A DNA stretch of 42,804 nt from an uncultured Dialister sp. (GCA_900547785.1 URIB01000010.1:1-42804); one strand, 5' to 3'. Shown: positions 7,956 to 16,841, counted from the stretch's first letter. A program made the numbers and translations. The notes: generated by a model not told the origin, from the sequence alone.

Positions 7956-10568
7956 TTATCCTTTCAGGAACGATGAAATGACTGCCACACCTTCATCAAC
8001 AGCCTCTTGTAATTTAGAGACATCTTTACCGCCGGCCTGTGCGACATTGGGTTTTCCGCCGCCGCCTCCTCCGCATATTTTAGCGGCTGACGAAACTACT
8101 TTCCCCATATGAATCCCTGCTTTAACGGCCTCTTCGGATGCCATTCCCACAAGATTGACTTTACCGCCTGCCGATGCGCCTAAAATAAATGCACTTTTCG
8201 GCAATTTACTCTTGATCATGTCCGCCACTTTTCTGAGTTCATCCATATTATCTGACGGTACAACGGCACCGAAGAAAGAAATTCCGTTTTTCTCCTGTAC
8301 ATTTTTTAACAAATCATCCATGGCCTCTTGGGTATGCCGGTTCTTTAATTTTTCAATTGTCCGTTCCGCTTCTTTGAGTGCGGATAAATTCTTCTCCATC
8401 TTTTCCGGAATTTCTTCCGGCTTGGACTTCAGACGCAATGCCATTTCACGAATCAGATCCCGATCCGCTTTCATCGCTTCATAAGCGGCTTTCCCTGTTA
8501 CCGCTTCAATCCGGCGGACACCGGAGCCGATTCCGCCTTCGCTTATCATACGGAAAGAACCGATTTCCCCCGTATTGACCACATGAGAGCCGCCGCAAAG
8601 TTCCATGCTGAAATCTTTAATACCCACAACACGGACAATATCTCCGTATTTCTCTCCGAAAAGTGCCGTTGCTCCCTTTTCTTTCGCTTCTGCAATAGGC
8701 ATTTCACTGATGTCTAAAGGAATCGCTTTCCAAATTTGTTCATTGACTGCCTGTTCCACCTCAGCCAATTGATCAGCTGTCAGCGCTTCCGGCCAGGTGA
8801 AATCAAAACGAAGTTTATCCGGAAGAACCAATGAGCCTGCCTGATTGACCTGCGGCCCCAGTACTTGGCGCAAAGCCGCTTGAAGCAGATGGGTCCCCGT
8901 ATGATTTCTGGCAATATCTTCCCGTCTGGTTCTGTCGACGACAACCTCTGCCGTTTCTCCCTCTGCCATCACACCTTCCGTGACCGTACCGATACAATAT
9001 ATAATTCCGTCAGGAAGTTTTTTCGTATCATTTACGGAAATCATTCCGCTGTCACCGATGATGCGGCCGGTGTCACCGATCTGTCCGCCCCCTTCTGCAT
9101 GGAACGGATTATTTTTCATAATAACGGTCACATCTTCTCCGTCAGCAGCCGACTTGACTTGCCTGCCCTCTTTTCCGAGAAGCAGAATTTCCGTTTTCCC
9201 GTCTATATCATTAGACGTCAGTGATTTCATATCCAGCTTGGTCGTATCCGGAGTTGCCACTTTGGCAGACACTTTTGCTCTGGCTGCGCGGGCTCTTTCT
9301 TTTTGTTCCGCCATGGATATTTCAAATCCCTGCCGGTCAATAGACAGCCCCTTTTCTTTTGCAATTTCTTCGGTCAATTCCCAGGGAAAACCATAGGTGT
9401 CATAAAGCTTGAATACCTGCTCACCGGTTAAAACATTCACGTTTTTTTTCTGTAAATCTTCAATCATTTCATAGAGAAGATCGGTTCCCGCATTCAACGT
9501 GGTATGGAATCTTTCTTCTTCTACATTGGCCACTTTCTTAATGAAGGCCTGTTTTTCAAGAAGTTCCGGATAGGCAGGTTTCATCATATCTACAACGACA
9601 TCCACCATCTGCCCCATAAAAGCACCTTCGATACCGAGTAATTTTCCGTACCGGACTGCCCGGCGGAGAATGCGCCTTAATACATAGCCCCGCCCTTCAT
9701 TTGCAGGAAGAATTCCGTCAGCAATCATATTGGTGACCGCCCGGGCATGATCGGAAATCACTTTCAGCGCCACATCACTTTCATCGGTTTTTCCATATAG
9801 AACGCCCGATAAACGGGAGGCCTCTTCTATAATCGGGTAGAACAAGTCGGTTTCAAAATTATTTTTCTTTCCCTGTAAAACGGCAGATAATCTTTCCAAT
9901 CCCGCACCTGTATCTATGTTTTTCTTCGCCAGCGGTAAATAAGATCCGTCTTTTTGTCGGTCAAATTGACTGAATACGAGATTCCAGATTTCAAGGAAGC
10001 GATCTCCGTCGCCGCCCATCTGATTTTCCGGATCCGTACCGAATTCTTCGCCTTGGTCATAAAAAATTTCAGAATCCGGACCGCAAGGACCTTCACCGAT
10101 TTCCCAGAAATTATCATCCAGACGGTAAATCCGGTTTTCCGGAAGCCCGATCATGGTATGCCAATAGTCAAAGGCTTCTTTATCATCAGGATAAATGGTT
10201 ACATACAACCGCTCTTTATCCAATCGGATAACTTCTGTCAGAAATTCCCAGGCCCAGGCAATCGCTTCTTTTTTGAAATAATCACCAAAAGAGAAATTTC
10301 CGAGCATTTCAAAGAATGTGTGGTGTCTTGCCGTATGCCCCACATTTTCTATATCACCGGTACGGATACATTTCTGGCTGGTCGTCAATCTGTGGCACGG
10401 CGGTTCCACTTTCCCAGTAAAATACGGTTTCAGCGGTGCCATTCCTGCGCCGATCAGAAGTAAACTCGGATCATCTTTAGGAATCAGAGGAAAACTCTTC
10501 AGCCTTAAATGTCCTTTCTTCGTTTCAAAAAAAGACAAATATGCCTCACGTATATCATTGCCTTTCAT
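7956..10568 (-). CDS. alaS: Alanine--tRNA ligase
   Basis: Charges tRNA-Ala and edits mischarged Ser/Gly. Length 870, full for the family. The catalytic domain carries class II motifs in the N-terminal 250 residues (TARHHTFFEMLGNFSFGDYF). The editing domain has the zinc ligands H556, H560 (HTGTH) and C658, H662 (CGGSH). The C-terminal DHHA1 domain ends in a glycine-rich run before KPNVAQAGGKD. It has its own promoter with 17-bp spacing immediately downstream of the nitrilase gene, ribosome site AAGGGGG, and no room for a T-box leader. Confidence 0.97.
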   Translation of the reverse strand: MKGNDIREAYLSFFETKKGHLRLKSFPLIPKDDPSLLLIGAGMAPLKPYFTGKVEPPCHRLTTSQKCIRTGDIENVGHTARHHTFFEMLGNFSFGDYFKKEAIAWAWEFLTEVIRLDKERLYVTIYPDDKEAFDYWHTMIGLPENRIYRLDDNFWEIGEGPCGPDSEIFYDQGEEFGTDPENQMGGDGDRFLEIWNLVFSQFDRQKDGSYLPLAKKNIDTGAGLERLSAVLQGKKNNFETDLFYPIIEEASRLSGVLYGKTDESDVALKVISDHARAVTNMIADGILPANEGRGYVLRRILRRAVRYGKLLGIEGAFMGQMVDVVVDMMKPAYPELLEKQAFIKKVANVEEERFHTTLNAGTDLLYEMIEDLQKKNVNVLTGEQVFKLYDTYGFPWELTEEIAKEKGLSIDRQGFEISMAEQKERARAARAKVSAKVATPDTTKLDMKSLTSNDIDGKTEILLLGKEGRQVKSAADGEDVTVIMKNNPFHAEGGGQIGDTGRIIGDSGMISVNDTKKLPDGIIYCIGTVTEGVMAEGETAEVVVDRTRREDIARNHTGTHLLQAALRQVLGPQVNQAGSLVLPDKLRFDFTWPEALTADQLAEVEQAVNEQIWKAIPLDISEMPIAEAKEKGATALFGEKYGDIVRVVGIKDFSMELCGGSHVVNTGEIGSFRMISEGGIGSGVRRIEAVTGKAAYEAMKADRDLIREMALRLKSKPEEIPEKMEKNLSALKEAERTIEKLKNRHTQEAMDDLLKNVQEKNGISFFGAVVPSDNMDELRKVADMIKSKLPKSAFILGASAGGKVNLVGMASEEAVKAGIHMGKVVSSAAKICGGGGGGKPNVAQAGGKDVSKLQEAVDEGVAVISSFLKG

Positions 10569-10607
10569 GATATGCCCCCTTAGGATTTGTTTTCATTGTA
10601 TTTAATC

Positions 10608-10636
10608 ATTATATATGAGTTGCCATAGTCATGCAA
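10608..10636 (-). promoter_or_regulatory. alaS promoter
   Basis: TTGCAT (10631-10636) and a perfect TATAAT (10608-10613) are separated by 17 bases on the minus strand, about 40 bases before the alaS ATG. The leader would be only about 30 nt, so the cluster is not T-box controlled. Confidence 0.7.
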
Positions 10637-10642
10637 ACATCG

Positions 10643-11422
10643 TCACTCCTTAAAACATCGCTGTTTATCCAATCTTATGACGGCCAGCTGCCGCCCCAAT
10701 TCCTTATATTTTTCTTGATCATACTCCGCATAGAGAATGGTCTCTTCCTCTCCTGCTTCCGCCATGATATTTCCCAAAGGATCTACAAAACGGGAATGCC
10801 CGCCCATTGCCATTCCCCGATAAGCACCCGCCATATTGACGGCAGCAATGCAAATCCCGTTTTCTACCGCTCTTGCTTTTGTGAGTATATCCCATTGCCT
10901 GATATGCATAGCCGGCCATGAGGACGGCGCTGCGACAAGAGTTACGCCTGATTTTGCCATTTTTCTCCACATTTTAGGAAAATAAAACTCATAGCATACG
11001 GCTGCCCCTATTTGTACACCGTCAAATGAAAATTTTAAAAGTTCATCCCCCGGAACCATCAGTTTTGATTCAAGATAACCATAAAATAAATGTCTTTTGC
11101 TGTAGGAAGCCGCCATATATCCCCGGTTATCGAAAATAAGCGTTGTGTTTCTGATTTTTTTATTTTCCGCTACAGGGAGCGTTCCTGCAAAAATAACGGT
11201 TTCCGTGCTTCCTGCCAGTTCGGATAAACGTCTGCATAAAGAATCTCCCGCACGGGTTGCCTTTTTCTTTAAATCATGGAAGTCGTACCCTATGGACCAC
11301 AACTCGGGCAAAATAACAATATCGCTGCGGGGTGCCGCCTCTTTTAACAACTCAAAAGCATGACGGATATTTCTATCCTTTTCTCCCGGATATACTTTCA
11401 TTTGTATCAAAGCGATTTTCAT
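10643..11422 (-). CDS. Carbon-nitrogen hydrolase (nitrilase superfamily)
   Basis: Cytoplasmic C-N hydrolase of 259 residues, resembling the omega-amidase/YafV branch that removes amide nitrogen from small metabolites; the substrate is not readable from sequence. The catalytic triad is visible: E40 in ILPELW, K109 in YSKRHLF, and C143 in AAVCYEFYFP. The ATG at 11422 has GTGAGG at proper spacing; an in-frame TTG two codons upstream is too close to it. It stands alone, with a hairpin terminator of the preceding gene upstream and the alaS promoter directly downstream. CYEFYFP differs from the more usual CYDLRFP around the nucleophile. Confidence 0.85.
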   Translation of the reverse strand: MKIALIQMKVYPGEKDRNIRHAFELLKEAAPRSDIVILPELWSIGYDFHDLKKKATRAGDSLCRRLSELAGSTETVIFAGTLPVAENKKIRNTTLIFDNRGYMAASYSKRHLFYGYLESKLMVPGDELLKFSFDGVQIGAAVCYEFYFPKMWRKMAKSGVTLVAAPSSWPAMHIRQWDILTKARAVENGICIAAVNMAGAYRGMAMGGHSRFVDPLGNIMAEAGEEETILYAEYDQEKYKELGRQLAVIRLDKQRCFKE

Positions 11423-11449
11423 AAACAAACCTCACTTTACGGCATAAAA

Positions 11450-11475
11450 ATAAATGGAGAATATTCCCCATTTAT
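11450..11475 (-). terminator. terminator of the NlpC/P60 gene
   Basis: Inverted repeat ATAAATGG-GAATATTC-CCATTTAT with two single-base mismatches, followed on the minus strand by TTTTTATG. It lies immediately past the stop of the upstream hydrolase gene. Confidence 0.7.
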
Positions 11476-11476
11476 C

Positions 11477-12223
11477 TCAAAGAACCCGTTTCGCTCCTAT
11501 ATACCGTTCACGCCAATAACCGTCTTTCATCGTCGCCACCGCCACACCGCGGCTGCTTGTCGCACTGATGAAATATCCGTCGCCCAAATACAGTCCCGAG
11601 TGGGAGACTCCGGATTCATAAGTGGTGAAAAACACCAAATCACCCGGTTCCAGAAAATTCATTCCGATTTTTTCCCCCTCGCCGAATTGTTCATCCGCAC
11701 TCCGGGGAAGCGGCACTCCTTTTTTATGAAATACATATTGGATAAATCCCGAACAATCAAATCCTTTCGGTGTGGTGCCGCCAAAATGATAGGGCACGCC
11801 CACCAATTTTTTTGCCTCATCGACGATGGCTTTCACCCGGCCCGTCATTTTCCCGGGACGATGCCATTGCACTTTTTTATCGCCTGTTTCTATCCATGAC
11901 GGATTCTTTTTTCCCTTATGCCCTTTAGCGGTTCGGGACGCTTGTCTTTTTAATTCCTTTCCTGTAAGCGCCTTATAGGTAACAGGTCCTACCACGCCGT
12001 CTGCTATAAGTTGTTTCTTCTGTTGGAATTTTTTGACAGCTTTTACCGTCGCCTCATTATATTTACCGTCCGCCCTGACAAGACATCCCGCATGCGTGAG
12101 TTGTCTCTGTATCGCTTTTACCGCCTCTCCCGAATCGCCGAGTGAATAATCCGCCGATGCGGTCAACGCCGGGCAAAAGAAAACGGCACTTGTCACAGCC
12201 AGTAGTATCCATCTTTTATTCAT
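11477..12223 (-). CDS. Secreted NlpC/P60 peptidoglycan hydrolase with PG-binding domain
   Basis: Exported cell-wall endopeptidase, 248 residues from the start chosen. A signal peptide (MNKR, then a hydrophobic core, cleavage near TASA-DYS) precedes a PG_binding_1 domain (about 28-88, LGDSGEAVKAIQRQLTHAG). A basic linker and an NlpC/P60 domain (about 128-248) follow. Catalytic C157 is in GFDCSGF and H208 in VSHSGLYLG. The third polar residue, usually His in an F-I-H-A motif, reads Ser here (YFISATSS). The ATG at 12223 is favoured because it gives a clean signal peptide; an in-frame ATG at 12256 is possible and neither has a strong ribosome site. Confidence 0.87.
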   Translation of the reverse strand: MNKRWILLAVTSAVFFCPALTASADYSLGDSGEAVKAIQRQLTHAGCLVRADGKYNEATVKAVKKFQQKKQLIADGVVGPVTYKALTGKELKRQASRTAKGHKGKKNPSWIETGDKKVQWHRPGKMTGRVKAIVDEAKKLVGVPYHFGGTTPKGFDCSGFIQYVFHKKGVPLPRSADEQFGEGEKIGMNFLEPGDLVFFTTYESGVSHSGLYLGDGYFISATSSRGVAVATMKDGYWRERYIGAKRVL

Positions 12224-12343
12224 TACAGACCCCAAATTAATTGAACCGGACTCCATAGGATATCCATTCCGAAATGAGTTGTTGATATTATTTTACCACA
12301 TTCCGGCATTTTCATTCGGCAGCAACAGATCGGGCCTAAAAAA

Positions 12344-12371
12344 AGCTCCGTCCCGTCATTGGAACGGAGCT
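12344..12371 (-). terminator. terminator of the CDF transporter gene
   Basis: A perfect 8-bp stem AGCTCCGT/ACGGAGCT with a 12-nt loop is followed by seven T on the minus strand, just past the stop at 12378. Confidence 0.9.
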
Positions 12372-12377
12372 GTCTAT

Positions 12378-13562
12378 TTACTTTTCTTCCGTAAAATCTC
12401 CGGGTGCCGAAGTTCCATACACCTTTCCGCTGATAAAATTTCTATCTACTAAAAGTTCCACCTCATAATCAGGATTACTTTGTTTCAATTCCGATACAAT
12501 CACTTTGTAAATATCGGCATCACTTTTTTCGCACTCTCCCCGAAGTGCCAGTTCGAAAGAAATATAAATCTTTCCGTTTTTCTCCGTAACAAAAAAATCA
12601 TGATACGAAACGGGGAGCTTCGACCGGTAAATGGCCGCTTCCAAATCCCGCATATATTCCGTTTCTCTCGGATTCGATACCGCCTTGGGATCGGCATGGA
12701 TCACCGCTTGTATATTAAAATCGGATCTGATCTTTGTCATGACCGCTTCCGACAATTCATGACTTTCCAATAAACTGAGTTTACTGTCCAGTTCTATATG
12801 AGCCGTAGCAAAATGATTCTCCGGCCCGTAATCATGAAGAATCAGATCATGCACACCGTAAACGCCGGGCGAATTTAAAATAGACTGTTCCACCTTCCGG
12901 TAAATTTCACAATCCGGCATAGTGCCGATAATAGAATTTAAAGCGGTTTTCATAATGCTGTATCCGGTGTATAAAATGAAAAAGGAAATAATGACACCCA
13001 TAATCCCGTCCACATGATAGCCGGTAAAATATTCAACACAGGATGCCGCCAAAACACCGGATGTGGATAAGAGATCGGACAGTGAATCCGCACTGTACGC
13101 CTGAAATGAATCGGAACGCAGTTTTTCACCGGCCTTTTTATACCACCAGGCAAGAAAAAGCTTTCCCATCATACCCAAAATTAATATGCCTGCCGTTAAG
13201 GAAGTAAAGAACGTGTCTTCCGGATACAAAATTTTATGAACCGACTCTACAAAAAGTGTAATCCCCACATAAAGAATGATGGCGGACATGACGGTAGAAT
13301 TGATGTACTCCAGACGTCCGTAACCGAACGGATGGCTTTTGTCAGACGGTTTAGACGCATAGTAAAAGGTCATGATTAAAAGAAGGATAGCTCCTATATC
13401 CGTTATATTATTAAATCCGTCCCCCATGATGGATAAGAATCCACTTTGCCAGCCTGCAAATATTTTAATTGTTCCCAAAAGCAAATTCGTAATCACGCCG
13501 ACTATACAAGCCAAAAAAGCCTGCTTTTCTCTTTTTTTACTGTCAAATGCAAATGTGTCCAT
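12378..13562 (-). CDS. Cation diffusion facilitator metal exporter
   Basis: Proton-coupled divalent metal exporter of the inner membrane, 394 residues. Six transmembrane segments (about 16-215) are followed by a cytoplasmic ferredoxin-like dimerisation region and an extra C-terminal extension. Family marks: GDGFNNITD in TM2 (D48), SHPFGYGRLEYI between TM2 and TM3, and SADSLSDLLS in TM5 with D159 and D163. The TM5 site is DxxxD rather than the HxxxD usual in zinc exporters; DxxxD has been linked to manganese transport. Single gene with its own terminator. Substrate call is inference. Confidence 0.88.
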   Translation of the reverse strand: MDTFAFDSKKREKQAFLACIVGVITNLLLGTIKIFAGWQSGFLSIMGDGFNNITDIGAILLLIMTFYYASKPSDKSHPFGYGRLEYINSTVMSAIILYVGITLFVESVHKILYPEDTFFTSLTAGILILGMMGKLFLAWWYKKAGEKLRSDSFQAYSADSLSDLLSTSGVLAASCVEYFTGYHVDGIMGVIISFFILYTGYSIMKTALNSIIGTMPDCEIYRKVEQSILNSPGVYGVHDLILHDYGPENHFATAHIELDSKLSLLESHELSEAVMTKIRSDFNIQAVIHADPKAVSNPRETEYMRDLEAAIYRSKLPVSYHDFFVTEKNGKIYISFELALRGECEKSDADIYKVIVSELKQSNPDYEVELLVDRNFISGKVYGTSAPGDFTEEK

Positions 13563-13654
13563 GCTTCTCCTTTTTCTTGCCCTGCCAAACTGCCGAAATC
13601 CTGAATCCTGTAACTGAACTTTAAGGACTCCCTAAATGATCCGATAATGAGAAA

Positions 13655-13674
13655 AGGCTCCCCTGCAGGAAGCC
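13655..13674 (-). terminator. terminator of the YdbC-like gene
   Basis: Stem GGCTTCC/GGGAGCC around TGCA with one mismatch, followed by TTTTCTCATT on the minus strand, 19 bases past the stop at 13693. Confidence 0.65.
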
Positions 13675-13692
13675 TCCAAAATCAAATTCAAA

Positions 13693-13926
13693 TCAATACT
13701 TTTCCAAATCCATCGCATTTAAAACTTCTTTCAACTTAATCATTTCTTCTTTTGTCAGCGTCAGCCCTTTTGTCATTGCGTTATGATCATCGCTCCACGA
13801 CCTTAGATCAAACTTCGGATTTCTTCCGTTCCAGCTTGTATAAGTCAGTTGTTTTTTCCATCCGTTGGACGCAACGGAAAGATCTCCGAGTTCTTCTTCA
13901 ATTGTAAAAGTAATTTTCGTTGCCAT
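13693..13926 (-). CDS. PC4/YdbC family ssDNA-binding protein
   Basis: 77 residues matching the bacterial YdbC family, related to the eukaryotic coactivator PC4. The recognisable core is KFDLRSWSDDHNAMTKGLTL followed by a C-terminal helix (KEEMIKLKEVLNAMD). Members bind single-stranded DNA as dimers through a curved beta sheet; the cellular role in bacteria is unsettled. Preceded by ribosome site GGGGAGAG and a possible TTGCTT-N18-TACGAT promoter, and followed by its own terminator, so it is probably a single-gene unit. Confidence 0.8.
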   Translation of the reverse strand: MATKITFTIEEELGDLSVASNGWKKQLTYTSWNGRNPKFDLRSWSDDHNAMTKGLTLTKEEMIKLKEVLNAMDLEKY

Positions 13927-14017
13927 TGTTCTCTCCCCATTCCATTCTTCTATATTAGTTGTATCGTATCACAAGCCCTCTTAAAAAAGCAATCTTTTCC
14001 CGCACCATCCATTTACT

Positions 14018-14497
14018 TTACAAACCTTGGTTTTCCCGCTGCTGTTTATCAATCCATGTTTCCAGCTTGATTTTATCTTCTCGTGATATGTATGTAAACG
14101 GCACAGGCATTTCCACAATACCGCCGGAGTACCTTTCTCCAATAAAAAGAAATCTCCAATCTTCTGAAATACCCGCCACCTCGGAATAGTCAAGAGCGAT
14201 ATAAGATGACTTGATACCTGCCGCTAGGTTTCTCCTTTCAAAAAAAGGAGAGCCTGAAATCAGGAGTTTCTTTTCACAAATAACCACTACAGGCTCATGA
14301 ATCCGATGAATTTGCCATAAAGAAAACAGAAACGGAAGGACTGACAAAAAACGGACAGCCCCTCCTTTAGAATGTAAATAAATAAAAAACAAGACGAAAA
14401 AAGCTACATATAAAAGAGATACTGCGGTTGTGTACACACTTGCACGTTTACAAAGCCAAAGAATCTTTCCATGCGTTTTTTCGTCATACGTTTCCAT
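14018..14497 (-). CDS. Uncharacterised two-TM membrane protein of the nfeD-floA operon
   Basis: I do not recognise this 159-residue protein. A short cytoplasmic N-terminus is followed by two hydrophobic segments (about 19-42 and 48-65). A soluble beta-rich region follows (VVVICEKKLLISGSPFF, later FLFIGERYSGGIVEMPV). One interpretation is a bacterial PH-like domain after two TM helices, a common layout for small membrane accessory proteins; this is only a shape argument. It begins one base after the stop of the preceding gene and is the last gene of a tightly packed operon with nfeD and floA, suggesting a part in the same membrane-organising function. Confidence 0.7.
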   Translation of the reverse strand: METYDEKTHGKILWLCKRASVYTTAVSLLYVAFFVLFFIYLHSKGGAVRFLSVLPFLFSLWQIHRIHEPVVVICEKKLLISGSPFFERRNLAAGIKSSYIALDYSEVAGISEDWRFLFIGERYSGGIVEMPVPFTYISREDKIKLETWIDKQQRENQGL

Positions 14498-14498
14498 A

Positions 14499-15116
14499 TC
14501 ATTGGTTCATCTCATTCCGATAAGCTAACGGTTTCCATGCCGACTTACTTCTCGGCGTGCCGAAGACCGCATCATAGACCACCCATTTTCTTATATCTTC
14601 TTCCGTCCAACTTTTTTCTATATCTTTAAGCTCCTTTGCTTCCTCCTTAACTGAGATAGCAGACGTAACCGCTCTTTTCCGAGGACTCCTATGCAAATAA
14701 TCTTGATAAGGGTTTCGTGCGGGAATAGCGCCGGTTGCTTCTTCTTTTGGTTTCTTTATAACCTTTTTTATCACTTTTTTCCGGATAATCTTTTTTCCGG
14801 TTCTATCTTCCTCTTTATAAACTGCCTGTTCCATTTCATCGGGAAGATCCATTTCTTCCGGTTTTTTCTTCTCTTCTTTCATGCCCCAAGAGTCAAGAAT
14901 CCGTTTCCGCAATTCGTTAAAATCATATTCTTGCTCCGTTTTTTGATGAAAAGTGTCACCCTTTGCAGGATAACGTTCTCCTGACGGTTGTTCCGGCCGC
15001 TCCGTTTGTTCTTCCGGCATATCTGTTTTTTTCTTTTTTCTTGAAAACATGCCGAAGAAAATAAATCCGCCCCAGAGAAGAAAAAATAAAATATCCGACC
15101 CGTCAAATGATCCCAT
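14499..15116 (-). CDS. Uncharacterised membrane-anchored charged protein of the nfeD-floA operon
   Basis: 205 residues, not recognised. One N-terminal transmembrane segment (about 8-25, ILFFLLWGGFIFFGMF) is followed by a basic stop-transfer KKKK. A long, strongly charged and probably disordered middle contains the run KKIIRKKVIKKVIKKPKEE (about 107-125). A compact C-terminal motif has WVVYDAVFGTPRSK (about 182-195). Such a C-terminal GTPRSK-type motif recurs in small cytoplasmic-tail proteins of this phylum, in my recollection. It starts three bases after floA and ends one base before the next gene, so it is translated with FloA. A cytoplasmic partner or scaffold of the flotillin is plausible but unproven. 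Confidence 0.75.
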   Translation of the reverse strand: MGSFDGSDILFFLLWGGFIFFGMFSRKKKKTDMPEEQTERPEQPSGERYPAKGDTFHQKTEQEYDFNELRKRILDSWGMKEEKKKPEEMDLPDEMEQAVYKEEDRTGKKIIRKKVIKKVIKKPKEEATGAIPARNPYQDYLHRSPRKRAVTSAISVKEEAKELKDIEKSWTEEDIRKWVVYDAVFGTPRSKSAWKPLAYRNEMNQ

Positions 15117-15119
15117 ACA

Positions 15120-16097
15120 TCACTTCTTGCTTTCCGGATTACCGGCAATCTTTTCACGCATATCCGTGTCTGCTGCAATATTACGCATATTGTAGTAATC
15201 CATAACTCCTAAATGCCCTTCCCGGAGTGCATCGGCCATCGCTTTCGGAACTTCCGCCTGCGCTTCTACCACCTTGGCCTGCATTTCCTGTGTGTAAGCA
15301 CGCATTTCCTGTTCCTGCGCCACCGCCATGGCACGTCTTTCTTCCGCTCTTGCCTGTGCGATTTCTTTATCCGCTTCCGCCTGGTCGGTCTGTAACTGGG
15401 CCCCGATATTTCTTCCTACATCCACATCGGCGATATCAATGGAAAGAATTTCAAAGGCTGTCCCCGAATCAAGCCCTTTACCGAGAACCGTACGGGAAAT
15501 GTGATCGGGATTTTCAAGTACGTCGGTATGCTTTTCCGAAGAACCGACAGTCGTAACAATCCCTTCTCCTACACGGGCAATGATAGTCGCCTCTCCCGCA
15601 CCGCCGACAAGACGGTCAATATTGGCGCGAACCGTCACTCGCGCCCTGACTTTCAGTTCAATTCCATTTTTGGCTACTGCGGAAATCGTAGGTGTTTCAA
15701 TCACTTTCGGATTGACACTCATCTGTACGGCTTCCAGAACATTTCTTCCCGCCAAATCAATCGCTGCCGCCTGTTCAAAGGTAAGATCAATTTGTGCACG
15801 GTGAGCTGCAATCAAAGCATCCACTACATTATCGACATTACCGCCTGCCAGGTAATGGGCTTCCAACTGGTTTACATTGATTCCCAGCCCCGCCTTTGTT
15901 CCTTTAATCAGAGGAAGCACAATCATTCTCGGTTCCACCCGGCGGATTCTCATTCCCACCAGATTGAACAGTGAAATCTGTACACCTGCCGCTAACGCGG
16001 ATATCCAAAGTCCTACAGGAACAAAATGAAGCAATACCAATATGGCAAAGATGACAATAACAATCGTAAAAACAGGAATCACCAGTAATTCTTCCAT
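15120..16097 (-). CDS. floA: Flotillin-like protein FloA
   Basis: Membrane scaffold of functional membrane microdomains, 325 residues, the usual FloA length. Two hydrophobic N-terminal segments (about 5-27 and 30-48) insert into the membrane. An SPFH/PHB domain (about 50-235) follows, with the very conserved TPTISAVAKNGIELKV and GEGIVTTVGSSEKHTDVLE. The Ala/Glu-rich coiled coil (about 236-295, QAEADKEIAQARAEERRA) drives oligomerisation. It follows nfeD after 21 bases, the classic pairing in Firmicutes (yqeZ-yqfA in B. subtilis). Two unrecognised membrane genes follow without a gap. Confidence 0.95.
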   Translation of the reverse strand: MEELLVIPVFTIVIVIFAILVLLHFVPVGLWISALAAGVQISLFNLVGMRIRRVEPRMIVLPLIKGTKAGLGINVNQLEAHYLAGGNVDNVVDALIAAHRAQIDLTFEQAAAIDLAGRNVLEAVQMSVNPKVIETPTISAVAKNGIELKVRARVTVRANIDRLVGGAGEATIIARVGEGIVTTVGSSEKHTDVLENPDHISRTVLGKGLDSGTAFEILSIDIADVDVGRNIGAQLQTDQAEADKEIAQARAEERRAMAVAQEQEMRAYTQEMQAKVVEAQAEVPKAMADALREGHLGVMDYYNMRNIAADTDMREKIAGNPESKK

Positions 16098-16118
16098 TAT
16101 ATCCTCCTAAAAATAAAA

Positions 16119-16841
16119 TCAAATTTTTTCTACTACCAAATAATTGTTTTCCGCCCGTAATACCTTGACGGTCGTTCCACTCTTTATAAATTCTCCGCCG
16201 GAAGCGGCATCAAATACTTCTTCTTTAATTCTTACTTTTCCTGACGGCCGGAGAACGGTCATTGCCACCCCTGTTTCTCCTTCATACACTTTTAAATTCT
16301 TGGGAGAAGATACATAGCCTTCAGTAGCCGACAAAGACAACGGCAAGGTGATTTTCTTCCAAAGCCGGCTTTGCGGCAAATGTTCCGCCAAGAAATAAAA
16401 ACCCACACCGGCAAGAATCATGGCCAGCGATAAAACCCATACAGCCGTCACATCTGCTCCGAGTGTCATAAAAAGACCGCCCGTTACGGATATCAAACCG
16501 ATTGCCGTTCCGATTCCCGACAAGAGCAAAAATATATCAAAGAGAATCAGCGCTATGCCTCCAAAATAAAGAAGAAATTCGAGCCAGTCTATATGTCCGC
16601 CATGCCAATTGGCGCCTAGAAGAACTCCGCCCGCTATCACGGCGACCACCCCTCCGCCGGAAAACCCGGCTGTTTTGATTTCCGCCACAATCGAAATAAA
16701 TATGATGGCCGCCAGAATGGCTTCCACAAAAGGCATCTGATACCATTCCGGCTCATAAATTCCGTTACCGGCATAACTATGCAAAGGACTGAAAAATGTA
16801 CTCGCTCCCGCAAAGCTTCCGAAACCTAAAACGTTCAGCAA
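16119..16841 (-). CDS. NfeD-family membrane protein (short form)
   Basis: Partner of FloA, 240 residues. About five hydrophobic segments lie between residues 38 and 151, followed by a C-terminal OB-fold NfeD domain (about 185-240, EGETGVAMTVLRPSGKVRI). The ClpP-like serine protease domain found in long NfeD proteins is missing, so this is the short form. The first codon is TTG at 16841: AAGGAGG lies seven bases before it, and no ATG is available nearby. It is the first gene of a four-gene operon with floA and two unknown membrane genes. Confidence 0.88.
   Translation of the reverse strand: MLNVLGFGSFAGASTFFSPLHSYAGNGIYEPEWYQMPFVEAILAAIIFISIVAEIKTAGFSGGGVVAVIAGGVLLGANWHGGHIDWLEFLLYFGGIALILFDIFLLLSGIGTAIGLISVTGGLFMTLGADVTAVWVLSLAMILAGVGFYFLAEHLPQSRLWKKITLPLSLSATEGYVSSPKNLKVYEGETGVAMTVLRPSGKVRIKEEVFDAASGGEFIKSGTTVKVLRAENNYLVVEKI

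Noticed and set aside
9954..10463. 169-codon plus-strand frame opposite alaS
   Set aside because: Complete overlap with well-supported alaS coding sequence, no ribosome site, no recognisable domain.
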